Source of the DNA: a virus
DNA length: 64,000 nt
IMG/VR virus record: IMGVR_UViG_3300023174_000124
Span: 1-64,000 of that record
Reading direction: 5' to 3' (one strand)
Shown piece by piece: positions 7,650 through 16,700 of the stretch (its first letter is position 1; the number at the start of each line of letters is the position of its first letter). A program made the translations under genes and the position numbers. The notes beneath the pieces were generated by a model. The model was not told the origin of the DNA. It saw only the letters and a list, made by a program, of their open reading frames with translations, and did not search any database.

Positions 7650-8044
7650 CACCATTCAATTATAGAGATTGTAGTATATTTAGATCGTCTTTTATCTATC
7701 CATTCCAAAGCATTAGTATCTGATTCTTTCATTGATATCTTTAATCCTTCTTGAGTTAGCCACACCCATACATTTAAATCATTCTTAAAATGAAACCTTG
7801 TATCTTCTAATAATTCTTCAATTTCATTAAAAGACATATACAACCTTGTTTCTTCGGATTTTCCTAATTCTATTTCATTGGATTTACTTTTAAAAAACCA
7901 ATCTTGAGAATATAGTTTTTTTCTTAACTTTAAATCACAATCTAATATATAAGACTCTTGTTCTTTAGTGGGTATATCTAAACCTAAATTAGTATAGAGT
8001 TTTTCTACATCTTCAAATTTTTTTATAGTTAAGTAGATTATCAT
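7646..8044 (-). CDS. Hypothetical protein
   Basis: A 132-aa protein, Lys/Glu-rich, with no recognised domain. The start ATGA overlaps the stop of the upstream gene by 4 bp, so translation is probably coupled. It is the last gene of a minus-strand run of four small genes (8737 to 7646) with very short gaps. No membrane segment or signal peptide is visible. Confidence 0.65.
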   Translation of the reverse strand: MIIYLTIKKFEDVEKLYTNLGLDIPTKEQESYILDCDLKLRKKLYSQDWFFKSKSNEIELGKSEETRLYMSFNEIEELLEDTRFHFKNDLNVWVWLTQEGLKISMKESDTNALEWIDKRRSKYTTISIIEWC

Positions 8045-8253
8045 TCTTCTAACTCAAAGTCAGTATTCATAAATAGAGGACTATCTTCATGATAAGGTAA
8101 AGACCTTAATATATTATACTCAAACCAATCAAAAGCATCTTCTCTATTTAATTCATATAAGGTTTCTAGGACAAGATAGATAGCTTTATCAGTGCCATAA
8201 CATACACCAACAACACACGAGTCAAATTCTGATCTTGGTTCAAGTAGCATCAT
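8041..8253 (-). CDS. Hypothetical small acidic protein
   Basis: A 70-aa acidic protein starting ATGATG at 8253. The leader AAGGATATAATAAA before the ATG is the same as that of the next gene upstream (8496), so these two genes share a translation-start module. It overlaps the following gene by 4 bp. No family is recognised. Confidence 0.6.
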   Translation of the reverse strand: MMLLEPRSEFDSCVVGVCYGTDKAIYLVLETLYELNREDAFDWFEYNILRSLPYHEDSPLFMNTDFELEE

Positions 8254-8283
8254 TTTATTATATCCTTTTTTTTCATAGAATTT

Positions 8284-8496
8284 TTATTCTTTAGGTGCAA
8301 GGTATACATTCGGTTCTATTTTCCAATCCAACTTTATTAAACTTCTTGCAGTCATTAAAGAAATAGATTTTCTTAGAGAAACTATGTCTTTTTCTAAATA
8401 AAAACCACAAGGGTGTGCTTTCATTTTATAAGGTAAATAAAAACATAGAAAGTTGCTTTGTACATAATTACCATTACAATTAAACCAGCAAATCAT
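8284..8496 (-). CDS. Hypothetical small protein
   Basis: A 70-aa protein with four cysteines in its first half and no recognised fold. The leader AAGGATATAATAAA and ATG are repeated exactly at gene 8253. Its ribosome-binding site lies inside the last codons of the upstream membrane-protein gene. Part of the small-gene run 8737 to 7646. Confidence 0.6.
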   Translation of the reverse strand: MICWFNCNGNYVQSNFLCFYLPYKMKAHPCGFYLEKDIVSLRKSISLMTARSLIKLDWKIEPNVYLAPKE

Positions 8497-8500
8497 TTTA

Positions 8501-8737
8501 TTATATCCTTAGTTTAATAGCTTTATTTTGCCATTTTTCTTCCCATTGTTTATAATCTCTAAGGGAATGTATAAATTCAATATACCATATAAAAAAGAAG
8601 ATGATATAATGAATAAGACTAATCCACATAAGAGTAAGACTTTCTTTATTATATTTGAAATACAATTCATCTACTTTAATACAGCAATAAACCCATCCTA
8701 ATAAATATACACAGATAAAACCTATAAAGATATCCAT
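8501..8737 (-). CDS. Small membrane protein, two predicted spans
   Basis: A 78-aa protein with hydrophobic segments at about residues 2-20 (IGFICVYLLGWVYCC) and 37-57 (ISLIHYIIFFFIWYIEF) and a charged C-terminus. AAGGAG precedes the ATG. It is the first gene after the terminator at 8760-8784, so it likely starts a new transcription unit. The two-span layout fits several phage small membrane proteins, including holins, but nothing specific supports that. Confidence 0.65.
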   Translation of the reverse strand: MDIFIGFICVYLLGWVYCCIKVDELYFKYNKESLTLMWISLIHYIIFFFIWYIEFIHSLRDYKQWEEKWQNKAIKLRI

Positions 8738-8759
8738 CTTAATTTCTCCTTAAAATAAC

Positions 8760-8784
8760 AAAGCCCTCTTTTTAGGAGGGCTTT
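8760..8784 (-). terminator. Intrinsic terminator after the histone-like gene
   Basis: AAAGCCCTC (8760-8768) pairs with GAGGGCTTT (8776-8784), a 9-bp perfect stem with a 7-nt loop. On the minus strand it is followed by TGTTATTTT. It lies 38 bp beyond the stop of gene 8822 and before gene 8737, so it separates two minus-strand units. The symmetric A/T flanks may allow some action on the other strand as well. Confidence 0.8.
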
Positions 8785-8821
8785 ATTAACGAAAAATCCA
8801 TACTGAAGGAGCAAAGGTTTA

Positions 8822-9016
8822 TTAAGCCTTAGGTTCTTCTTTCTTAACAGAATTAAGAACCTCTACTCTCAATTCTTTAGCTAACTTAATAGATTCGAGA
8901 AGAGCTTTACGAACGCGTGTAGAAGAAATCTTAACACCGTTATCTACTTTTGTTGCTTCAGGTGCTACTGAAGCTAAGAGATTTTGAATCTCAGCGAGTT
9001 TTTGACTAATTGTCAT
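8822..9016 (-). CDS. Histone H1-like small DNA-binding protein (phage family)
   Basis: A 64-aa protein starting at the ATG at 9016, chosen because GGAGA lies upstream. It contains STRVRKALLESIKLAKELR, which matches the AGTRARKALQEIK-type core of the short histone H1-like proteins found in many large phages and cyanophages. The family is thought to bind DNA, perhaps in packaging or nucleoid takeover. It is followed by a strong terminator and its start overlaps the end of gene 9006. Confidence 0.7.
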   Translation of the reverse strand: MTISQKLAEIQNLLASVAPEATKVDNGVKISSTRVRKALLESIKLAKELRVEVLNSVKKEEPKA

Positions 9017-9455
9017 TTTGATCTCCATTTTTATTTGGTTTGTTGGTATCATCTATACCTATTGGTATATTACCACTATTTTTTATGTTTTCAAGAAAAT
9101 CTAGTATCTTTTTTTTATTTCTACCTAGACATATTACCTCTTGTAACACTTCTAAGCCATATTTAGATGCTTCTTTTCTTAACTCTTTTACTGATGGATA
9201 ATTTGTTTGAGATTCGTCATATATCCAAATCTCACCTTTATCGTCCATATAAACATCTTCCCACCCTTTAGCTATACCCCGAGCAAATAATATAGTTAAC
9301 CCATATTTCTTTATCCACTCCTGACACTCACTTATACAAGTTATATCTTTCTTATATAACTTGATTAAAAGATCAGGTGGTATAATCCCTTCAGGTTGAA
9401 TTTTCTTACATAGAATGGAATTTCCTCCATTCCTCTCTTTCTTCTTCATGTCCAT
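9006..9455 (-). CDS. Hypothetical protein
   Basis: A 149-aa protein of unknown function. The start is uncertain among GTG 9458, ATG 9455 and ATG 9449: AGGA serves 9455 and GGAG serves 9449. It overlaps the 3' end of gene 9406 by about 50 bp. It contains WIKKYGLTILFARGIAKGW and EIWIYDESQTNYPSVKEL and ends in an Asn/Asp-rich tail. No known motif. Confidence 0.65.
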   Translation of the reverse strand: MDMKKKERNGGNSILCKKIQPEGIIPPDLLIKLYKKDITCISECQEWIKKYGLTILFARGIAKGWEDVYMDDKGEIWIYDESQTNYPSVKELRKEASKYGLEVLQEVICLGRNKKKILDFLENIKNSGNIPIGIDDTNKPNKNGDQNDN

Positions 9456-9891
9456 CACTCCATCCTAAAAAGATATATTTACTCTTATCTTCAAATTTAT
9501 CCAATTCTTTAGGGTGTGAAATAATCATCTTCTTTACAGATGCTTCTGCCCTATAAGACTTTCTTTCTTTTTCAGGCATTATAACAATAATATTCCTTGA
9601 AGTATATTCATGTGCCATTTGTCCTGTTTTTACAGATAAAGTTTTTCCTATCTTCTGATTTGCATGGAGTTGATTGAAAAACTCTCTCCATTCGTCTCTT
9701 TCATTTTCTGTTGCATATTCCCACTTTAAAAAAATATACTTATTCGTATCTAAGAAAGTACTTAGATCAGATACTTCAGAGGGACTAGAGATAATATGTT
9801 CTAGTACTAAGTTTTCAGCCTTATACTTTTTTCTCTCTTTTAAAGGCATAACAATAGTCATGCCTTTTTTTGCATATTCATATAATTCCAT
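9406..9891 (-). CDS. Protein with two tandem copies of an unknown ~70-aa domain
   Basis: A 161-aa protein. Residues about 1-72 and 92-159 are clear repeats: MELYEYAKKGMTIVMPLKER aligns with MAHEYTSRNIIVIMPEKER, both followed by a helical part, then KYIFLKW or KYIFLGW, then EREEWR or ERDEWR. The order suggests a beta strand plus helix unit duplicated within the gene. AAAGGACAT precedes the ATG. Function unknown; it sits between the polymerase-side genes and the histone-like gene. Confidence 0.7.
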   Translation of the reverse strand: MELYEYAKKGMTIVMPLKERKKYKAENLVLEHIISSPSEVSDLSTFLDTNKYIFLKWEYATENERDEWREFFNQLHANQKIGKTLSVKTGQMAHEYTSRNIIVIMPEKERKSYRAEASVKKMIISHPKELDKFEDKSKYIFLGWSDGHEEEREEWRKFHSM

Positions 9892-9906
9892 TTTATATGT
9901 CCTTTC

Positions 9907-10416
9907 TTAAGACATCTTAAATGTACCTCCTACTTTTAAAGTCTTTGGAGGTACTGCCCAGGGATCAGTATTCTTTACAGATGTTGTTGTAGTTTTCTCT
10001 ACAGGTATACTCTCATCTATAAATTCTACTATGTTCGTATTATAAGCACTAAACTCATCTTTGACAATAGGAACTTCAACTTTTTTTTCATCTTTTTGAA
10101 AGAAAGAAGGTTGTGTTATAATAGGTTTAGGTTCTTCTATTGACACAGGACCCCATACTTCTATCTTACCCTCCCTATATACATCAAAATCAGTTAAGAA
10201 AGAATATTTAGATGCTTCTTCTTGCTTAATTGTAGGGGTATGAAAAAATCTCTCTACTTGTGTCCCTATTCTCTCATCCCATGAAGAAAACCCCCAACCT
10301 GCTCTTTCACATGAGGTATTCTTACAATAATTACAAAATTGACTCATAAAGTCTTTTTCAGGTATTCTCTTATCATTACACTCTAAAAATAAATCTTTTA
10401 ACTTCTTCATAGTCAT
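9907..10416 (-). CDS. Cys-motif protein downstream of DNA polymerase
   Basis: A 169-aa protein with an N-terminal cluster CNYCKNTSCERAGWG (Cys 28, 31 and 36, plus Cys 13), likely a small zinc site of a type seen in other phage proteins. The rest is low-complexity, Pro/Thr/Lys-rich and probably disordered, ending in TLKVGGTFKM. AAAGGAGA lies upstream of the ATG, in the loop of a 9-bp hairpin whose 3' arm contains the start codon. It lies between the polymerase gene and the repeat protein, so a replication accessory role is possible but unproven. Confidence 0.65.
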   Translation of the reverse strand: MTMKKLKDLFLECNDKRIPEKDFMSQFCNYCKNTSCERAGWGFSSWDERIGTQVERFFHTPTIKQEEASKYSFLTDFDVYREGKIEVWGPVSIEEPKPIITQPSFFQKDEKKVEVPIVKDEFSAYNTNIVEFIDESIPVEKTTTTSVKNTDPWAVPPKTLKVGGTFKMS

Positions 10417-10435
10417 TGTCTCCTTTATGACTATG
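10408..10435 (-). promoter_or_regulatory. Hairpin with ribosome-binding site in the loop and start codon in the stem (gene 9907)
   Basis: On the minus strand CATAGTCAT pairs with ATGACTATG, a perfect 9-bp stem. The 10-nt loop AAAGGAGACA is the Shine-Dalgarno sequence. Both in-frame ATGs (ATGACTATG) lie in the 3' arm. Folding would hide the start codon while exposing the AGGAG. Confidence 0.65.
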
Positions 10436-10449
10436 ACTATATATATTTA

Positions 10450-13017
10450 TTATAACTTAATCAATGATGTAATATCTCTATTCTCAAATACCACTTTCAC
10501 TTTCTTCTCTCTATGTTCTTTTAACCATTCCACTAAGTTTTTAGCACTCTCATCAGATAACTCTTTCACCTCATATTCCACATCAGCTTTTACTTCTTCT
10601 ACTAACTTAACTACACCTGGATCTTTAATCTCTTTATGTTCTTCTTTAAACACACTCACTAAAAACTCATCTTCTCCTTTACCTTCTCTTAATTCTTTAA
10701 GATCATAAGGAACTGACCAATCTTTACCGATTTCAACATCTACTGTTAAAGGTACAATCCAACCCATTTTAGCTATTGCTTTATTTCTTACCATAAGATT
10801 ACATAATAAAGGTATCGCTTCACCGATAATGTCTTTATGGATTTCAAAAACAATTTCATCATGGACGGTTAAGATCATCATTAACTTATCGTCCCATTTT
10901 CTTTCTCTTACAGCATCATAAATTAAACTCATAGAGATTTTAGTAATATCAGCACTTGTACCTTGAACAGGTGAGTTTACTGACTTTCTTTCATCTTTAC
11001 TCTTTAACTTAAAATCTTTCTTATTGTTAATATCAGGCATAGGCATCCTACGACCAAATGCTGTTGCTATAAACCCATTCTGTCTTGCATATTCTTGACT
11101 CTTCTTCCACCAACCACTTAAACCTTTATATGTAGAGATAAAGGTTTGATATTTATCATCACCTTCTTCAAGAGAACAGCCAATAGCAGTAACAACAGCC
11201 CTACCTGTACCACCATAACATAAAGCAAAGTTAACACCTTTAGCATTACCTCTTAAGGCTTTCCAATCAGGTCTCTTTTTAGCTTCTTCTCCATAGAAAG
11301 CAACAGCAGTAAGAGTATGTAAATCACCTATTTTATCTGACCCACAAATACAAATAGGTGGTGGAGAAGCAATAAATCCTTCATTATCTCTTTCTTTAGG
11401 GTATTTACGATTACAAGAAGAACATCTAAAGAACTCTTCAATCCATAAGGGTTCTTGAGAGAGATTAGTAATAAGTCTTAATTCCACCCCTGCATAGTCT
11501 ATAGCTACAAGATAATTATCAGGGTTTCTTACTGAGATACATTCTCTAGTTCTATAAGAGATTTCAGGTCTTTTAGGATCATAGCCTGAGGGTATCCCTT
11601 GAAATGGGACACGACAACCACCATCTTTAACTTTTTGTGGGTCAGAAGTAGTACCACAAGAGAAACGACCTGTATCAGCACCGAATTGATTAAATTTAGC
11701 TTTAAGAGTGCCATCAGGACCGACATCTTCAAGCATGGGGATAAGATATTGACCGAGAGCTTTAGCGAGTTCTCTAAATCGTTTAATCTTTTTCATGAAG
11801 GGGAAGGATTCTTCTGCTTTTTCAATAACTTCATCAAGAACATCAGCACCTGTAGCTACTTGTCCACTATCAGTAGTTTGTAAATTAGGTATTTTCAATT
11901 CTCTGAATAAGAGACCTAATTGTTGAGGAGAGAAGATATCATAGGTTTCAGGAAATTCTATTTCTTCAGTTCCTTTACCATCAAGTTTAGGGACAACAGA
12001 TTTATAGGTTAATTCTGTACCTGTGTCATAATTACGATCAGCTTCAAGTCTAGCTTGTTCTAAAACTTCTTTATAAGGTGTAGTGCTATCTGTATCGAAT
12101 TTATTAATGCCTTTAATTTTACCTGTCATGATTTTAATAGAGTTAGGCATAATATCTCTACCGATGATGGTTTTAGCACCTTCATATACTTCAATAACAG
12201 ATTCCATCCATTCTTTTTGTCCTTTTTTGATAAAAGATAGTGTCTTTTCTCTATCGACAAAGATTCTATTTCTGTGCATCCACCTAACAGAAGTATTACA
12301 TTTTTTTTCAATAGTGTAAAGACTGAGCATTTCTTTAGGGAACTCTTTAGCAATATCATGATAGAGTTTAAGAGTACAGAGAGCATCAGATGCTGCATAC
12401 CATACACTAGCATCCCAACTTGGGTCTAAAGTAGAATAGTCTTTAACTTTACTATCGGGAATAAGTTCATCAAGTTCGATCATTTCATAATCTAAACGAG
12501 TTTTAGATTGATGTTTTAACCCACGACCCCCCTTATCTCTAGGGTTCATAAGGGCGACCATAATAAAGTTATCTTCCCATAGTCTAGGTTTATCGAATCG
12601 TTTTTCACCCATACGAGCATCACTAGAATAAACAAGAAATTCTTGGTCAAAAGCAGCATTATGAAAGACAGGAATAGCAGTAGCAGATTCGTCAAGTAAT
12701 CTACCAAATTCTCTTTCAATAATAGACCAACCTACATTATGTTCTTCCCCTTTGGAGTGTCGGATAGGGAAGTAGTATGCTTTTTTATCATTAGGGGCGA
12801 TAGAGATACCGACAATTTGGTCTCTAGTTCTACCATTAAAGACACGATTATCAAGACCTGTAGTTTCTAAGTCTATACCATAATGGGAGGAAGCAAGACA
12901 TTCATCAATAGCTTGTTTAATATTATCTTTAGTGCCGAGAATAAGATCGACTTTAAGCATCCAGGGTTTAGGTCTAATATCAGGTCTTTGTAGGGATTCA
13001 AAAAAATCACCGATCAT
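10450..13017 (-). CDS. DNA polymerase, family A, with 3'-5' exonuclease and zinc-ribbon insertion
   Basis: An 855-aa replicative polymerase. The exonuclease domain (about 40-220) has all three motifs: D49-x-E51, N120/D124 and Y207-x3-D211. The polymerase domain has motif A (D507, E512), motif B R589-x3-K593-x3-F597-x3-YG (601-602) and motif C H719-D720-E721. Phe at 597 corresponds to F762 of E. coli Pol I. There is no 5' nuclease domain. Between motifs A and B is an insertion with CxxC (532, 535) and CxC (556, 558), a probable zinc ribbon. An extra 75 residues follow the catalytic core. AAAGGATATT precedes the ATG. It sits in the minus-strand run just after the tail-sheath block. Confidence 0.95.
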   Translation of the reverse strand: MIGDFFESLQRPDIRPKPWMLKVDLILGTKDNIKQAIDECLASSHYGIDLETTGLDNRVFNGRTRDQIVGISIAPNDKKAYYFPIRHSKGEEHNVGWSIIEREFGRLLDESATAIPVFHNAAFDQEFLVYSSDARMGEKRFDKPRLWEDNFIMVALMNPRDKGGRGLKHQSKTRLDYEMIELDELIPDSKVKDYSTLDPSWDASVWYAASDALCTLKLYHDIAKEFPKEMLSLYTIEKKCNTSVRWMHRNRIFVDREKTLSFIKKGQKEWMESVIEVYEGAKTIIGRDIMPNSIKIMTGKIKGINKFDTDSTTPYKEVLEQARLEADRNYDTGTELTYKSVVPKLDGKGTEEIEFPETYDIFSPQQLGLLFRELKIPNLQTTDSGQVATGADVLDEVIEKAEESFPFMKKIKRFRELAKALGQYLIPMLEDVGPDGTLKAKFNQFGADTGRFSCGTTSDPQKVKDGGCRVPFQGIPSGYDPKRPEISYRTRECISVRNPDNYLVAIDYAGVELRLITNLSQEPLWIEEFFRCSSCNRKYPKERDNEGFIASPPPICICGSDKIGDLHTLTAVAFYGEEAKKRPDWKALRGNAKGVNFALCYGGTGRAVVTAIGCSLEEGDDKYQTFISTYKGLSGWWKKSQEYARQNGFIATAFGRRMPMPDINNKKDFKLKSKDERKSVNSPVQGTSADITKISMSLIYDAVRERKWDDKLMMILTVHDEIVFEIHKDIIGEAIPLLCNLMVRNKAIAKMGWIVPLTVDVEIGKDWSVPYDLKELREGKGEDEFLVSVFKEEHKEIKDPGVVKLVEEVKADVEYEVKELSDESAKNLVEWLKEHREKKVKVVFENRDITSLIKL

Positions 13018-13056
13018 ATAATATCCTTTGTTAGAGAAAATCTAACTAATATTATA

Positions 13057-13716
13057 TTAATCTTCTTCATCTAACATACGAATACCTTCAAGTTTATAGG
13101 TAATCATAATGGGGATAGCGACTTTAAGGCGATTAGCTTCAAAAGTAACGGCTTGTTTAACGATTTTAGCTGATTTAGTTTCTTGACTAGTGATACGGAT
13201 CATATTTTCTTTAGCTAAGTTTAAACCGTCTTCAAATGCTTCTTCCATAAAGGTTTGAGATTTAGCTCTATCGAAATAAGTGATTTCTTTTTGAATAGCT
13301 ACACTTAAAGTATCTTTACCTTCTTCATCTTGTAAATCTATAAGTAGAGTATTATATATTTCTCTTTCATTACCATAGGATAATAATAGCATAGTAAGGT
13401 GAGAAGCGAGGTCATCGTATTCAATAACACCTGTGAAAAGGATATTACCACCTACGATACCATCAATAGAATCATAGGGTCTGAAGTAGGATTCATCGGA
13501 GAGTTTAATTTTACCTTTAGTTTTTTCTAGAACATCAGTATTCATAGAGGTATAAATAGGTGCAGAACCTAGAATGGCATCGGTGATACCATAAGATATA
13601 ATATCGGCAACAATAGTGTGTTTATCAGAAGCGATTTTAGTAAATAAGTGAGGAAAGGCTAATTTAGCTACAGAAGTAGTGCTACCGAGACGAATAAATT
13701 TTTTGTTATATAACAT
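13057..13716 (-). CDS. Putative virion protein downstream of the tail sheath
   Basis: A 219-aa protein of mixed alpha/beta character with no recognised motif. It follows the sheath gene by 56 bp on the same strand; in many myoviruses that place is held by the tail tube, but the sequence shows no tube signature I can identify. It ends in an acidic tail (RMLDEED). The ribosome-binding site AAGGAG sits in a hairpin. Confidence 0.6.
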   Translation of the reverse strand: MLYNKKFIRLGSTTSVAKLAFPHLFTKIASDKHTIVADIISYGITDAILGSAPIYTSMNTDVLEKTKGKIKLSDESYFRPYDSIDGIVGGNILFTGVIEYDDLASHLTMLLLSYGNEREIYNTLLIDLQDEEGKDTLSVAIQKEITYFDRAKSQTFMEEAFEDGLNLAKENMIRITSQETKSAKIVKQAVTFEANRLKVAIPIMITYKLEGIRMLDEED

Positions 13717-13722
13717 ATAAAG

Positions 13723-13745
13723 ACTCCTTAATTATATAAAGGAGT
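13723..13745 (-). promoter_or_regulatory. Hairpin over the ribosome-binding site of gene 13057
   Basis: ACTCCTT and AAGGAGT are perfect complements (13723-13729 and 13739-13745) separated by 9 nt of A/T. On the minus strand the 3' arm AAGGAGT is the Shine-Dalgarno sequence for the ATG at 13716. It also lies just after the sheath gene and could slow read-through. Confidence 0.6.
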
Positions 13746-13771
13746 TTAGTATATATAAATTATAATCTTAA

Positions 13772-16700
13772 TTAGTCGCTAGAGCGAACATAGAAAGTAA
13801 ATTGAATATAGAGTAATGGGAATACAGGTTTATAGTATGCTTCAACAATAATGCTAGTTGGGTCTACAGGATCAGGAGTAACTTTGATACCAGTAAAGGA
13901 ACTAATAATTTGTTCTCTTACAAGTTGTTTAAAGGCATAAGTGATTTGACCTTGTAATTGGATAGCAATACCTGGGAGGTTCTTTTGACCGATATAAGGG
14001 TCGAGTAAATCTCTCATTCTAACTTGAACTTCATCAGCAATTTGGATAACTGTAGGAGTTCTAGTAAGAAGGCTAGACATATTAGTGGTTAAACCATGTC
14101 TAACTTTAATACGACCGACTTGGTTTTCAAGGATGGTGACACCTTTTTGAGCTGCTTGATTAGCTTCAACAGCATCAAGAGTTCTAAGGATACCATTAAA
14201 GCCTGTAATAGGTCTTGATTCCCAGGGGGTAGCAACATCTGAATTAGCATTAACAGAGGTACAAGCCATAGCAACAGCAAGGTATCTACCATCAACGATA
14301 AAGGTATTAGAATTACCTAAAGCATCAGTTAAAGTTAAAGAAGTAATATCGGGGTAAACAACACGAACACGGGCACTGTTAGTTAAAGAAGCGAGACGAC
14401 CTGCTTCTTTAGGTGTAGTACCTGCAGCAAAACCCATAATAGCTGTTCTTTCTGCTCTGTATCTTAAAGAACTTTGTAAATCACAATGTTTAGAAAGTTC
14501 AGCAAGGATAGATTCATTAGCAGGAACTAAAGGTAAAATCACAGAGGGTAATAAACCGATAGTAATTTGACCTTCAACTTCACCTAAAGCTACAAGAATT
14601 TGATCTGTTGTTAAATCACCTTGACCTGGTTCTTTAGCAATTTGCTTACAAGCAATAACAGAAGCACCGTTAATATAAGCTATATATGCTGCAAGAGATA
14701 ATGAATTATCAGAACTTACATCACCATATTCTTCAATAACATCATTAAGGGTTGTAAATACCTTAGTGCCAAAATCACTCTTAGCTTTAGTGAAACTTAC
14801 ATAATAAACTTGACCTACATCAGGTTCTTTACCTGCTTTATCAAAAGTTTCTACATAAGCTGTATTACCAACAGCAATATTAGTGGTATTAGCTACTACA
14901 AGTTCTACACCATTAATAACATTCATAGGAATATTACTATTACAAGTAAAGGTAGAACTAACTTTCCAAGTGAAATAAGAAGTTGGGTCTATAGGATAAC
15001 TGATATTGCCTTCTTGTGCAAGGATAGTAAATGTTAAACCTGTTACAGCATCTACATAAGTTTGACCTACTACACCGTCTTGACCAATACCATCATTAAA
15101 CTTAGATGTATTAGCAGTACCTGAACCTTTAGGATGGTTAGATGTCACATAGAAACCATTGATACCATCTTCACCGACAGCACCATCTCCGACTACAATC
15201 TTTAAACCATTACCCTTAGTAGTAATAGCATTACCACCTGTAAATTCTAAACTAGAATCAAGTCCTTCACCTAGAGATTCAAATGCTACATACTTTTTAC
15301 CTGTAGAAGAAGTATGAACATAAGCAACAGCACCACTAGCAAAGTAATTAGCACTTGGAGATACACCAAATAACAAATCACTTAAAGTAGCTGATTGATG
15401 GTTCATCAAAGCACTAACAATTTGAGAAGCAGAAACTGATTTAGAAGTAGAGGTAGTATTTCTAGCTGTTCCAAGAATATCATTAGCACTACCATTAAGG
15501 ACTTTTAAGTAGCTACCTACAACAGCATTATTTAATACAATTCTAATACCAGCACCTTCAATATTAATAGAAGCATCAACACCAGCATCAATAAATGCTG
15601 AGTCGATTTGGCTTTGGATAGTAGAAACAGAAGTTAGAGTACCTGCACCTGTAGTACCAAAGGTAGTAACAACAGTAGTACCACTAACATCAATAATAAA
15701 TACATTGTTAGCAGAAGAGATACTTGGTGTAGTACCATCATAGAAAGTAACAGCAGCTTGAGATTCACCAACTTCTTGACCTTCAGACCAACCGATAGTT
15801 AATTTGATACTTGGAGCTTCAAGAACAGCACCTTGATAAAGAGCAGGACTGAAACTTGGTTCAAGACCTAGATTAGTCATAGAAGTACCACTAATAACAC
15901 GAACACCGATTTCACCTGTGGGTAAATAATAACTATTACCTGGGATTAATCTGTTTCTTAGGATTAAGTGATCTACTAAAGCACCTGAATTAAGAGTAGC
16001 TCGGCTATAAGAAGCGATAGGTAAGAAACCGAATTTAGTTTGAGTTTCATCAGGAGCATCAGCATCAATACCTGCAATAATAGCGAAATCATCAGTATCT
16101 ACAGCTTGACTAATAAATTCAATATATCCATAATCATCATCAGTACCACCATCACCAGCATTAGGTAATGTTAAGAGGGTGAATACTAGATGACCTGAAG
16201 TTTCGGAGACATTAAGTTCTAAACCAGTAAAATCAACATTACCACCTACAAAAGAAGCTATTTCGGAATCAATTTCGGACTTAATAGCAGTAGCAAGAGC
16301 AGATGCAGTAGTATATGCTGCAGGAGGAATAGTAATACTAATTTCACCTGTAGCACCATTATTATTACCTACATATTGGAATGATAATGTATCATAGGAA
16401 TTAACAACAATTTGTAATCCACCACTCATTTTAGTCATGGCGATATATTTAGGTGCTGCTAAAGTACCTGTATCTAAAGACCAAGCATTTAAAGCATCTA
16501 CAATGTCAGTTACATCTTTGTTATTGGCAACTGTGAAATTTACATTCATTTCTTGGTTGTCAATCTTTAGATTTAAGCCATTAGTGCCACTTGTAAAATC
16601 TAAAGTAGTATTATTGCTATCATTAGTATAAACAAGGTGTTGACTAACAAGTTGAGCAAGACCACCTGTTGCACCTGTAGCAGTAGTACAATTAGATAAA

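Noticed and set aside
13057-13716. Tail tube protein by position after the sheath
   Set aside because: Position alone; the sequence has no tube-type beta pattern that I can recognise, so it is left as a putative virion protein.
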